Of a stretch of DNA of 64,000 nt, positions 1 to 7,787 are shown piece by piece (position 1 is the stretch's first letter; the number at the start of each line of letters is the position of its first letter). The position numbers were made by a program, and so were the translations under genes. Source of the DNA: Dyadobacter flavalbus (GTDB lineage: Bacteria; Bacteroidota; Bacteroidia; Cytophagales; Spirosomataceae); the NCBI RefSeq assembly GCF_006149045.1, contig NZ_VBSN01000059.1, positions 62,001 to 126,000 of the forward strand, in the 5' to 3' direction. The notes under the pieces were generated by a model. The model was not told where the DNA came from and did not search any database. It saw only the letters and a list, made by a program, of their open reading frames with translations.

Positions 1-1051
1 CAATCTTTTTAGCCGAGCCGACGCCAATCCCCGGAACACGCAGTATCATTTTGTAATCAGCCGTATTCACATCCACCGGAAACTGGTCGAGGTTCCGTAA
101 AGCCCAGCTCAATTTCGGGTCAATATCCGCATCCAGGTTCGGATGGGCGTCGTTCAGGATTTCCTGTACGTCGAAGCCGTAAAAACGCATCAGCCAGTCG
201 GTTTGATACAAACGGTTTTCACGGATCAGCGGCGGCTGCGAACCGATTATCGGCAGCCTTGTATCGGTGCTGATCGGAATATAGCCGGAATAGTAAACCC
301 TTTTAAGCGAAAAATCCTTGTAAAAATTACTCGCCGTATGCATGATTTCCTTGTCTGTTTCCGGCGTAGCGCCAATCACCATTTGCGTACTCTGACCGGC
401 GGGAACAAACTTCGGAGCCGATTTGATCAGCGATTTTTCGTCTTTCAGCTGGACAATGTTCTTCTGGATAAAATCAAGCGGCTTTTTAACATCTTCATGC
501 GACTTTTCAGGGGCCAGCAATTTAAGTCCGGATTCCGTAGGCATTTCCAGGTTGATACTCATTCTGTCGGCATAAAGGCCGGCTTCCTTAAGCAGTTCCT
601 CGCTGGCTCCGGGAATGGTTTTCAGATGTATATAACCGTTAAAACGCTCTTCAATACGCAGTTTCTTAACAATCCGGACAAGCCGTTCCATCGTATAATC
701 GGCATTCTTGAAAATACCCGAACTCAGGAAAAGACCTTCAATGTAATTTCTCCGGTAGAAGTTCATGGTAAGTTCCACAACTTCCTCCACCGTAAAGGCA
801 GCACGCTTGATGTCATTGCTCTTGCGCGAAACACAAAACGCACAGTCGTAAATACAATGATTGGTTAAAAGAATTTTAAGCAGTGAAACGCAACGGCCGT
901 CTTCGGTGTACGAATGGCAGATTCCGCTGCCTTCGCTGTCGCCCAGACCTTTGTTGGTATTTTTCCGGTTACTTCCACTTGATGAACATGAAACATCATA
1001 TTTTGCGGCATCAGCCAATATTTCCAGCTTTTCGCGGATCCGTTCAAACAT
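1..1051 (-). CDS. Putative DNA modification/repair radical SAM protein (3' end beyond window)
   Basis: About 350 residues are visible, starting at the ATG at 1051 and running off the left edge. A radical SAM cluster motif CX3CX2C lies at Cys66, Cys70 and Cys73 (NHCIYDCAFC), and should hold a 4Fe-4S cluster that cleaves S-adenosylmethionine. The last visible residues form a helix-hairpin-helix (VPGIGVGSAKK), a non-specific DNA-binding motif. This combination matches the family named putative DNA modification/repair radical SAM protein; its substrate is not established. Family members are often next to a DUF4130-type DNA metabolism protein. None is seen upstream, so a partner, if present, would lie beyond the left edge. 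The gene is divergent from the redoxin at 1189. Confidence 0.85.
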   Translation of the reverse strand, partial: MFERIREKLEILADAAKYDVSCSSSGSNRKNTNKGLGDSEGSGICHSYTEDGRCVSLLKILLTNHCIYDCAFCVSRKSNDIKRAAFTVEEVVELTMNFYRRNYIEGLFLSSGIFKNADYTMERLVRIVKKLRIEERFNGYIHLKTIPGASEELLKEAGLYADRMSINLEMPTESGLKLLAPEKSHEDVKKPLDFIQKNIVQLKDEKSLIKSAPKFVPAGQSTQMVIGATPETDKEIMHTASNFYKDFSLKRVYYSGYIPISTDTRLPIIGSQPPLIRENRLYQTDWLMRFYGFDVQEILNDAHPNLDADIDPKLSWALRNLDQFPVDVNTADYKMILRVPGIGVGSAKKI

Positions 1052-1188
1052 AGATAAATATTAAGTTGTTTGGCTTAAAATATCAGGCAGGATTAGTAGT
1101 TATATTAACACCGGACGCACACTTTTAGTGCTTCAAAAACGGTCTTTTTGCCCATTTTAACAGTTAATTTCCTACATCATTTTTCAAG

Positions 1189-1938
1189 ATGAATTTCAGC
1201 AGAACCTTGATTTTTATCCTGCCATTTTACCTGCTTTTTTCCGCCGCCGTATGCGCCCAGACGCAGGAACCTAAAGTCACACGATACAACGGAAAGGTAA
1301 GTCAGCAGTTCGCAATGAACCGCGAAACGCCGATCATTGATCATGCAACGGGCCGAAAAATCAGCTATGAAGCCTATAATGAAATCCTCAGAAAAAATCC
1401 GGGCGCGTATAAAACGCAGCCGGTTTTTGATAAATACGGAAAGCCGTCATCTTTTGAACTGATCAAAAAAAGCCAGCTGCTGATACAAAGTAACGGTGCC
1501 GTTATGCAGAATCCGGATCTGATGCCGGAAGTAGGAGAGCCGTTGCCGCCGTTCGTCATGACGGGACTGGACGGAAAGGAATACAATTCGGAAAAGCTCC
1601 GGGGCAAATACATTCTGCTGGGTTTCTGGATAAAATATGAAAAACCGCTTTACACGCTGGCAAGTACCAAAGTGATTTCGGATTTTGTGGAGGAAAACCG
1701 CAGAAAAGGAGTTGAAATCATTTCGCTTGGAACCACATTGAATACCGAAGAAGAATGTCTTGAAGCAATCCCGAAGCGGAATTGCGGCTTTGTTCCCGTT
1801 CCGGAATCGTACGGCTTCAATCACCGCTATAAAATCAGTGAAACACCGTTTTTCATATTGGTCGACAGAAAAGGCGTTATAAAAGCCATGGCGCCGCATA
1901 CCGAATTTTCAAAAATCAGCGAACTGAATTTAAGGTAA
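1189..1938 (+). CDS. Secreted TlpA/redoxin-like protein without CXXC
   Basis: 249 residues. The N-terminus is a signal peptide ending near residue 24 (AVCAQ), so the protein should be periplasmic. The C-terminal half (about 114-249) has the layout of a TlpA-type thioredoxin fold: a PEVGEPLPPF entry strand, a LRGKYILLGFW strand at 138-147 and a cis-proline loop SETPFFILVD around Pro220. Where active thiol-disulfide reductases have WCxxC just after FW, this protein has IKYEKPL with no cysteine. The cysteines outside the signal peptide, 190 and 199, are elsewhere. It is therefore unlikely to be an ordinary disulfide oxidoreductase; a structural or binding role, or use of Cys190/Cys199, is possible. 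Residues 25-110 are not recognised. Confidence 0.75.
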   Translation: MNFSRTLIFILPFYLLFSAAVCAQTQEPKVTRYNGKVSQQFAMNRETPIIDHATGRKISYEAYNEILRKNPGAYKTQPVFDKYGKPSSFELIKKSQLLIQSNGAVMQNPDLMPEVGEPLPPFVMTGLDGKEYNSEKLRGKYILLGFWIKYEKPLYTLASTKVISDFVEENRRKGVEIISLGTTLNTEEECLEAIPKRNCGFVPVPESYGFNHRYKISETPFFILVDRKGVIKAMAPHTEFSKISELNLR

Positions 1939-1948
1939 ACGATTTCTT

Positions 1949-2758
1949 TTAACCAAGTTGGCCGCTGATCCAGTTGAAAACAAGATTGCTTTTCCATTCT
2001 GTTTTGTTGCCGAGAAACATGCGCCTTGAAGTTTTGTAAATTTGATAGCCGTTTGTTTTCAGAAATTCAAATGCTGTATGGCTTTCTGCGGGCACAACGG
2101 CCGTATCAAAATGCTGCATGCGTAATTTGAGCAGTTCCGTTCCGGCCGTCGGGTTTTTTGCAATCACCGGCCCGTCGCCCCAGTCCGGAATGTAAAATCC
2201 CTGTACTTCCGAATCGGAAACATACAAACGGGCATTTGTTACAAAATCGCCCAGTACGCCGCTCCGCTTTTCGCCTGAAACGAACTCGTCTGTTTCAAAA
2301 ATCTGTTGCCGGTATCTTTCATCAAAGGGCACAATGCATTCGGATAAAGGAAAGCCGGGCGCTTCTTTTTCCCTGTGAAAGTGAAGGTATTCTGTTTCAA
2401 CCTCAAAACCGAGTTTTTTATAAACCGGAAAGCCAAATTCAGTCGCGTCCAGATAAATGGATTTGTAAATATTCCGGTCAATATTCCCGATCAGCGCTGA
2501 CGTAATCCGGTTTCCCAAACCTTTGTTCCGATGCTCCGGATGAACGACAATGCAGGCCAGCCACACGGTTTCCCTGTGCATAATGCTGCTTCCGATTGCT
2601 GCCAATTGTCCGTTCTCCATAATTTTCAAAGGCTCACAAAAAGAAGATTGTATAAAATAGCTGAAACGAGGAACCAGATTGCCCCAATCCGGCGGCTGCA
2701 AGGCAGGAAGCTGTTCGAGATCGGCGGGATGAAATGCAGTAGTAATATCAGTTGACAT
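1949..2758 (-). CDS. GNAT family N-acetyltransferase
   Basis: 269 residues. The N-terminal half is a GNAT domain with the acetyl-CoA pyrophosphate-binding signature VVHPEHRNKGLGNRI at about residues 71-85. The C-terminal half (about 140-269) resembles the second, degenerate GNAT domain seen in two-domain members of the family, which usually helps shape the acceptor site. The acceptor cannot be predicted. Transcription converges with the redoxin gene, whose stop is only 10 bases away, and I see no clear hairpin terminator between them. The upstream region 2759-2970 is shared with the divergent sulfurtransferase gene. Confidence 0.85.
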   Translation of the reverse strand: MSTDITTAFHPADLEQLPALQPPDWGNLVPRFSYFIQSSFCEPLKIMENGQLAAIGSSIMHRETVWLACIVVHPEHRNKGLGNRITSALIGNIDRNIYKSIYLDATEFGFPVYKKLGFEVETEYLHFHREKEAPGFPLSECIVPFDERYRQQIFETDEFVSGEKRSGVLGDFVTNARLYVSDSEVQGFYIPDWGDGPVIAKNPTAGTELLKLRMQHFDTAVVPAESHTAFEFLKTNGYQIYKTSRRMFLGNKTEWKSNLVFNWISGQLG

Positions 2759-2970
2759 AAATGCAGTAAATTCTGAAACGCTAATTTATCAAGGATTCGT
2801 TTGCAAAAGATATGAATACAGATCAGAAAATGATCAGTTCAGCCATCCGGAATTTCAAACAGCAAGAAAATCGGCTTTAGATGCTTTTAACAATGGTCAT
2901 ATATTGTAAATATTCGGAAGATTAATGCCGCTATTGATAATTTTACGTTGAACCAAAACACATTGACCGT

Positions 2971-3810
2971 ATGAACATTATTTCTGCACGCCAGCTCAGG
3001 GATTTACAGGAAAATAAAGATATCGTAATTGTGGATGCAAGAGGAGGCGCCGATGCTTTCGAACGTTACAGCGCCGGACACCTTGAAAATGCGCTGTTTG
3101 CTGATCTTGAAACGGACCTTTCCCAAAAGACGGACAATCCGGCAAATGGCGGAAGGCATCCTTTGCCCGAGCCTGCAGAGTTCGGAAAGTTGCTTGGCAG
3201 ACTGGGAATTTCACCGGAAAAAACGGTCATTACATACGATGATAAAAAAGGTGCAAACGCAGCCGCCCGATTCTGGTGGATGCTGAAAGCCGCCGGACAT
3301 GAAAAAGCATATGTTGTAAGCGGCGGACTGGATGCTTTGGTCAGTGCAGGATTTCGTGTTACGCAGGATATTCCGGAAGTACGCGCTGCGGATGATTATC
3401 CCGTTTCTGAATGGGTTCGGCCGACTGTCAATGCCGATTTCGTTTCGGAAGCCGCTTCCAATCCCGATTTCCTGGTTATTGATGTGCGTGAGAATTACCG
3501 CTACATCGGTGAAAGCGAGCCAATTGATCTGGTTGCAGGTCATATTCCGGGCGCAGTTAATATTCCATTCATGTCCAATCTGGAAGCGGACGGAACGTTC
3601 AGTTCAGCAGAAAAACTGACTGAAAAATACAGCAGTGCAATAGCCGGAAGAAATCCTGAAAAAGTAATTGTTCACTGCGGTTCCGGTGTAACGGCATGCC
3701 ATACTTTGCTCGCGCTTGAAGAAGCAGGATTTGCAGGTGCGGGCCTGTATGTAGGATCGTGGAGCGAGTGGTCCAGAAATGACCGGCCGATAGCAACCGC
3801 AAATTCCTGA
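2971..3810 (+). CDS. sseA: Thiosulfate/3-mercaptopyruvate sulfurtransferase
   Basis: 279 residues with two tandem rhodanese domains (about 1-125 and 150-279). The active-site loop is CGSGVTAC with the persulfide-carrying Cys236. CGSGVTA is the 3-mercaptopyruvate sulfurtransferase form, whereas classical rhodaneses have CRKGVTA, so 3-mercaptopyruvate is the more likely sulfur donor. The first domain is the usual inactive, structural one: its equivalent loop (about 86-98, VITYDDKKGANAA) lacks the cysteine. The gene stands alone and ends in a clear hairpin shared with the convergent cytochrome gene. The symbol follows the E. coli orthologue type. Confidence 0.9.
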   Translation: MNIISARQLRDLQENKDIVIVDARGGADAFERYSAGHLENALFADLETDLSQKTDNPANGGRHPLPEPAEFGKLLGRLGISPEKTVITYDDKKGANAAARFWWMLKAAGHEKAYVVSGGLDALVSAGFRVTQDIPEVRAADDYPVSEWVRPTVNADFVSEAASNPDFLVIDVRENYRYIGESEPIDLVAGHIPGAVNIPFMSNLEADGTFSSAEKLTEKYSSAIAGRNPEKVIVHCGSGVTACHTLLALEEAGFAGAGLYVGSWSEWSRNDRPIATANS

Positions 3811-3823
3811 TTTTTATATTTTG

Positions 3824-3863
3824 AAAGCCACTGCAGACTGATTGAATTCATGCAGTGGCTTTT
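3824..3863. terminator. Bidirectional hairpin terminator
   Basis: A perfect 12-bp inverted repeat (aaagccactgca at 3824-3835, tgcagtggcttt at 3851-3862) with a 15-base loop lies between the convergent sulfurtransferase and cytochrome genes. The left arm begins with A and the right arm ends in T, so it can serve both strands. Confidence 0.75.
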
Positions 3864-3867
3864 GTAT

Positions 3868-4743
3868 TTACCGGATGGAACTCAGGTATCGATAAAGCGA
3901 CTGCAGTTCCGGTTTGGTATATTGAGCGGTCATTTTCCAGGGCATATCTTCATTTTTCAGCGTATGGCCTTCCGGTGTTTTTCCCGTCGTAAGCGTTGTC
4001 AGAAAATCCTTTTCCGACCATTTGCCTACATGTCCCGAGCTTGTAATGTCCGGAACCGGCGGAAAGCCCGGGGCTAATGGCTCGCCGCCTTTCAGATCGG
4101 AACGGTGACAGCCGGTACACGAAACAGCAAGGTATTTTCCCTGTGCAGCGCCGGTAACGGTATCTGCTTTTGCGATCATCGGTTTGCTGTGATCTATTTT
4201 TTCAACGGACAGCAAGGGCATTTTGTCAAAATGGGTCATGATTATGGCTACCGGGCCGAGTTCGTTGGTCGGCAGCATACGGTCAATTTTCGGAACCTGT
4301 TCGCAATAGGCGATCAAGGCCGACATATCCTGTTGGGAAAGCAGCGTGGTTTCATGGGAAGGCATAAAAATAAGCGGTGTTCCGTTATGGTTTATGCCGT
4401 GGCGCAAGGCAGCAAGCCAATCCGCAGTGTTGTAATCCTGCGGCAATCCGCCGTTTCCTTTTGTAAGATTGCTGGCGACAAGCCTTCCCAATGCGCCGTC
4501 GTCGTTCATTACTTTTCCTCCGAGATCGCTTCCATGACAATCCTGGCAGCCTTTGATGGCGACAAGATGCCTGCCGCGCGCTAATGTTGAACTGTCTCTT
4601 GAAAAACGGATTTCTTCTTTTGCAAAAGAATAATTTTTCCCGATCCGTGCTTTAACACGCATGGCAACTACCGCATACCCGACCAGTAAGAGCAGAGCAA
4701 CGGCTCCCAGAATGATACTGGTCCATTTAAAAAATTTTTTCAT
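3868..4743 (-). CDS. Membrane-anchored diheme cytochrome c
   Basis: 291 residues. One hydrophobic segment at about 7-27 anchors the protein, leaving the rest in the periplasm. Two covalent heme sites of CXXCH type are visible, CQDCH at 66-70 and CTGCH at 209-213, each in its own cytochrome c domain. Candidate axial methionines are Met127 (LIFMPSH) and Met276 (DMPWKMT region). Such class I diheme cytochromes carry electrons for periplasmic dehydrogenases or terminal oxidases; no partner enzyme is adjacent, so the electron donor is unknown. Confidence 0.9.
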   Translation of the reverse strand: MKKFFKWTSIILGAVALLLLVGYAVVAMRVKARIGKNYSFAKEEIRFSRDSSTLARGRHLVAIKGCQDCHGSDLGGKVMNDDGALGRLVASNLTKGNGGLPQDYNTADWLAALRHGINHNGTPLIFMPSHETTLLSQQDMSALIAYCEQVPKIDRMLPTNELGPVAIIMTHFDKMPLLSVEKIDHSKPMIAKADTVTGAAQGKYLAVSCTGCHRSDLKGGEPLAPGFPPVPDITSSGHVGKWSEKDFLTTLTTGKTPEGHTLKNEDMPWKMTAQYTKPELQSLYRYLSSIR

Positions 4744-5137
4744 GGCTTATGTTTTAACTTTTATGTTGCAGCGTCCTGGGTCGCAGGAGTTAAACAAGCC
4801 TGCTCAGAACGGCTGTAAAAATACGTAAAAAACATTGCCCAAAAGCCTGATAATCAACCGTTCAATAAATCGTGGAATCCGGATTTCATATTAATATCTG
4901 CTACCGGATCCTTTCCGTTAAAACAAGCCGGTAAATGCCCGGTTTCATCACCGGAATAGCAGCGGGCTGCGCGTTTGATTCTACAACTGTGGAAGTAAAT
5001 GTTTCGGTAATCTCAGAATAACGGTTGTTTACCCCGTTTCCGGACTGATTTACTACAAAGCAGCTGCAAAAAGCAGAATTGGAAAAAATTGGTATGATAT
5101 TTTGTTAGTCACTAGAAGAAAAATACAGATTACAGCC
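4744..5137. other. Intergenic region, 394 bases
   Basis: This stretch separates the divergent cytochrome c and 100-residue unknown genes. I see no credible reading frame, hairpin terminator or exact TAnnTTTG box; promoters for both genes are presumably here. A near match (gatattttg, about 5096-5104) lies about 35 bases before the plus-strand gene. Confidence 0.5.
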
Positions 5138-5440
5138 ATGAAAAAGCACATTGATTGCCATTATAAAGACGGAGCTCTTGTTTTTTGCACCACAGAGAAT
5201 TACTCATATCAGACTGCCAGCAAAATTCTGGATATATTCAAGGTGCTTGGACTTGTATCTGCTGTGCGGGAAAAATCAAATAATGTGTTTAATGTAGTGG
5301 GCAAACTGCATGTTAATTATGATCCGTTCCTTAAACAGGAAAATAAATGGAACGAACTGCTTTCGCAGCTGGTCCGGACAAAGAACATGCTTGAAAATAA
5401 TCTTAAATCCTTTACTGAAGACCAGATCAGCTCTTTCTGA
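5138..5440 (+). CDS. Small protein of unknown function
   Basis: 100 residues from the ATG at 5138 (MKKHIDCHYKDG). The frame is open further upstream to 5102, but the internal ATG gives a more natural start. It is a soluble protein of mixed charge with no signal peptide or membrane segment, and I do not recognise the family. The 3' end overlaps the end of the convergent small gene at 5427-5696 by 14 bases. Confidence 0.55.
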   Translation: MKKHIDCHYKDGALVFCTTENYSYQTASKILDIFKVLGLVSAVREKSNNVFNVVGKLHVNYDPFLKQENKWNELLSQLVRTKNMLENNLKSFTEDQISSF

Positions 5441-5696
5441 GCGCATTCAGTTCGTTGATCAGTTCATCAAGTTCTTTTTCAGATTTTGCCAGTGATTTTA
5501 CTTCACCTTTGTCCACCGCATTTTCAATCGGGTCATTGAAGTTTTTGGCTTCTTCCATTATATCCGGACTTTCTCTGTTTTCATCGGAAAGTTGAGCAGC
5601 GTTGACCAGGTTCAGCCTTTCAAAATCGATTTGCTGCCTTTTGGAAAGTATTCTTTCCTGTAATTCTCGGATTCGTGCGTTGATGTCTTCAGTCAT
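5427..5696 (-). CDS. Small acidic coiled-coil protein, unknown function
   Basis: 89 residues, highly charged, without cysteine or hydrophobic segments. Residues 1-30 and 60-89 are predicted by eye as amphipathic helices that could form a coiled coil. No family recognised. It lies about 100 bases downstream of the TPR membrane protein gene on the same strand and may be co-transcribed with it. Its end overlaps the convergent 100-residue gene by 14 bases. Confidence 0.55.
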   Translation of the reverse strand: MTEDINARIRELQERILSKRQQIDFERLNLVNAAQLSDENRESPDIMEEAKNFNDPIENAVDKGEVKSLAKSEKELDELINELNALRKS

Positions 5697-5801
5697 ATGT
5701 TTGAGGTTTCAGGTAAAAACGCCAATCTGCAAAAATTGCGCCATTTAAAAAAAAGCACAATGATCCGGTATAACTAAAATGATTGCCCATACTGGTATTC
5801 T

Positions 5802-6671
5802 TTATTCCGTATTGATTGCCCGTTTCAAAAACGATCCGAGAAAGCTTGCGGCGAAAGTCAGGATTACGGAACCGTAAAGACTGAAATTTTCTACTTCCTG
5901 TCTGCCGCCGCTTTCGGGCAGCCTGGTAAACAAAAAATAGCCTGAAACCAGAAACAGGGATTGCAAAACAGCCAGCAGCCAGCCTTTGCGGGGTTCCACA
6001 AAACCAATGCAGATGGCAGAGAAAACAGCTACCAGGTATGGCAGGTGAATGCTTTCAGCCTGTTTGATCACTGCAATCAGCATGGCGCTTGTAAAGATAA
6101 TCAGGATCATATTGACAAGAAACCTGCGGTTGAGAAACGGATCACTGATGGAGCCGGGAGTGGAAAGCTGCTTCTTTTTATCGTCAATAATCTGCTGTTC
6201 CTGAACAAAGTCACTTTCTGCTTCTGCATGGCGGCTCAGCTTCCGGTATGTTAGTCCGCGCCAGCGGTAAGTCTCCGGGTCGAGGTTTCCGGCATGTAAC
6301 ACGGCTTTGTCAAAGGAAGCCAATGCACGATCCAGTTCACCTTTTTCATAATACAACTTGCCGGTTTCAAGGTGCAGCGTGTAAAGCGAATCGTCGTAGC
6401 TCATTCCCGTCTGCAGGTCTCTGAATGCAGCTTCCGTATTGCCCTGATCTTTATAACAAAGTGCCCTGTACAGATAAGCCGCACAGGAATCCGGCCTCGA
6501 CTTAATACGCTGGTCAAAATATGCAAAAGCCGCATTCAGCTGTCCGCTTTCATAAAGTGCAATGCCTTCCTGCAAGGCCGCGAGCTCTTTTTCCGTTTTG
6601 GTTCTAAGGTCTGCGTAGTTTTTCAGGTAATATATATAACCAAAAAATGCGAGTACAATCAGAAATTCCAT
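5802..6671 (-). CDS. TPR-repeat membrane protein
   Basis: 289 residues. A hydrophobic segment at the N-terminus (about 2-17) is followed by three to four tetratricopeptide repeats (about 30-165), a helical protein-interaction scaffold. Four hydrophobic segments then follow in the C-terminal 110 residues (FLVNMILIIF..., LPYLVAVFSAICIGF..., GWLLAVLQSLFLVSGYF..., SLYGSVILTFAASFLG). The specific function is unknown; the architecture suggests a membrane-bound assembly or scaffold protein. The next upstream gene on the strand is the 77-residue protein at 6771-7004, about 100 bases away. Confidence 0.75.
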   Translation of the reverse strand: MEFLIVLAFFGYIYYLKNYADLRTKTEKELAALQEGIALYESGQLNAAFAYFDQRIKSRPDSCAAYLYRALCYKDQGNTEAAFRDLQTGMSYDDSLYTLHLETGKLYYEKGELDRALASFDKAVLHAGNLDPETYRWRGLTYRKLSRHAEAESDFVQEQQIIDDKKKQLSTPGSISDPFLNRRFLVNMILIIFTSAMLIAVIKQAESIHLPYLVAVFSAICIGFVEPRKGWLLAVLQSLFLVSGYFLFTRLPESGGRQEVENFSLYGSVILTFAASFLGSFLKRAINTE

Positions 6672-6770
6672 TCTTCAAGGTTCATTGTTTTAGTTTCAAC
6701 AATGATTTGTACGCATTTATTTAGTTATCGTCAGAAATTATTGTAAACCCCTTCGTCCGGCAGCGGGATT

Positions 6771-7004
6771 TTATACCAGAATGGCCATATCCGGTTCCTG
6801 CAATGTATTTTCAATCGTTTGAGAATAGCCGAGTTCAATTCTTTTTCCTGTATTTTCTGCAAGTTCAAGCAACTGAAAAAGTTTTTCCTCGCCTTCAAGG
6901 CGAAGGGCCTGAAACAAAATATTGCCGTAATGGAATTCCCGGGAGCCGAGTCCGTTTCTGAGAGCAGCCGATTGGTAGCGGTCAAATAGTTCTTTTCCTG
7001 TCAT
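6771..7004 (-). CDS. Small unknown protein behind a strong leader hairpin
   Basis: 77 residues, soluble and mostly helical by eye (ELFDRYQSAALRNGLGSREF...), no recognised family. An overlapping frame at 6731-6985 encodes a less natural protein and is taken as a shadow. The ATG at 7004 is only 5 bases from a long inverted repeat at 7010-7073, which could be the terminator of the upstream gene or could control this gene. Confidence 0.5.
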   Translation of the reverse strand: MTGKELFDRYQSAALRNGLGSREFHYGNILFQALRLEGEEKLFQLLELAENTGKRIELGYSQTIENTLQEPDMAILV

Positions 7005-7009
7005 TGGAG

Positions 7010-7073
7010 TGCAGTTTTGATTAAATCGGACATGTAGTAAGGAAAAGATGTCCAGATTTAATCAAAAGTTGCA
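7010..7073 (-). terminator. Long hairpin between PNPOx-like gene and 77-residue gene
   Basis: The arms ttttgattaaatc + ggacat (7015-7033) and atgtcc + gatttaatcaaaa (7048-7067) pair over 19 bp with one bulged base at 7054 and a 14-base loop (7034-7047). An outer tgca pair at 7010-7013 and 7070-7073 extends it. It ends the minus-strand gene at 7078 and sits immediately before the start codon at 7004. No long T-run follows it on the minus strand, so termination, attenuation and translational control are all possible. Confidence 0.65.
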
Positions 7074-7077
7074 TTCG

Positions 7078-7707
7078 TCAGCGCAAATGTTTGGGCAAAG
7101 GAATATTTTTGCTCGATTCATCCGCAATTGCCGGCATTCTGGAATTGTTCAGAGGAATTATTCCGGACCAGATCGGCAGTTCCTGATCTTCCGGCTCATC
7201 TTTTGGCATTCCTGAACGCGTTTTTGCAGAAGCTTCTTCCAGTGAAAATGCCAGAACAGCCGTTTTTCGGATTTCTGATTCGGTTACAGGACGCAAATAA
7301 TCCCAGCTGCCGGGGACAATCTTGTTGGTCAGCCATTCAAATGACGCTGTTTTTAATTCCCGGTCTTCCACTTTTTCTGCATTGGAGAAAATAATGACCG
7401 AACGGTAATTTACGGAATGGCTGAATGCGGATTTGGCAACAACAAGCGAGTCCGTGAGCATCACCGTAATGCAAACAGGAATTCCTTTTTCAATTTCACG
7501 TATGAAATGGCTGCCTACCGATCCGTGAATATAGATTTTGTCTTCATGCCGTACAAAAGAAGTAGGAATGGAAAACGGCCTGTTTTCGCTGCAGAAGCTG
7601 ATGGTGCAAAATAAGGCTTCATCCAGAATCGGATGGATCGTTTCAGCATCATAAACGACGCGCTTTGCCAGTCGGCTTGGAACAAGATAAGATGGAGCTG
7701 GTTGCAT
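7078..7707 (-). CDS. Pyridoxamine 5'-phosphate oxidase-like flavin-binding protein
   Basis: 209 residues from the ATG at 7707 (MQPAPSYLVPSRLAKR). The frame is open to 7785, but the later start keeps the shared regulatory region out of the coding sequence. The protein shows the split-barrel FMN-binding pattern of the Pyridox_ox_2 group: RRVVYD-type N-terminus, CTISFCSENRPFSIPTSFVRHEDKIYIHGSVGSHF in the flavin-binding strands, and a SVNYRSVIIFSNAEKV segment. Family members bind FMN and are often uncharacterised oxidoreductases or heme-utilisation-like proteins. It is divergent from a MocR-type regulator, a common pairing that suggests control in response to a pyridoxal 5'-phosphate signal. Confidence 0.8.
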   Translation of the reverse strand: MQPAPSYLVPSRLAKRVVYDAETIHPILDEALFCTISFCSENRPFSIPTSFVRHEDKIYIHGSVGSHFIREIEKGIPVCITVMLTDSLVVAKSAFSHSVNYRSVIIFSNAEKVEDRELKTASFEWLTNKIVPGSWDYLRPVTESEIRKTAVLAFSLEEASAKTRSGMPKDEPEDQELPIWSGIIPLNNSRMPAIADESSKNIPLPKHLR

Positions 7708-7738
7708 TGTAAATTGTTTTTTTGCAAAACTAGGTTTT

Positions 7739-7787
7739 AATTGGAGCGTCATAATGATCCAATTTCGAAATTTACAGTAGTCCAATT
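7739..7787. promoter_or_regulatory. Candidate MocR/PdxR operator: three half-sites
   Basis: Between the divergent genes, tccaatt occurs at 7758-7764 and again at 7781-7787 as a direct repeat with a 23-base period, about two helical turns. Its inverse, aattgga, is at 7739-7745. Direct repeats plus an inverted copy are typical of MocR/PdxR binding regions. The last copy abuts the regulator's ATG at 7788, suggesting autoregulation. Binding itself is inferred. Confidence 0.5.

Noticed and set aside
143..868. 241-residue plus-strand open frame
   Set aside because: It lies antisense within the radical SAM gene, whose conserved motifs are in the other frame.
6731..6985. 84-residue minus-strand frame overlapping the 77-residue gene
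   Set aside because: Cys/aromatic-rich with no sensible start; the overlapping frame gives a more protein-like sequence.
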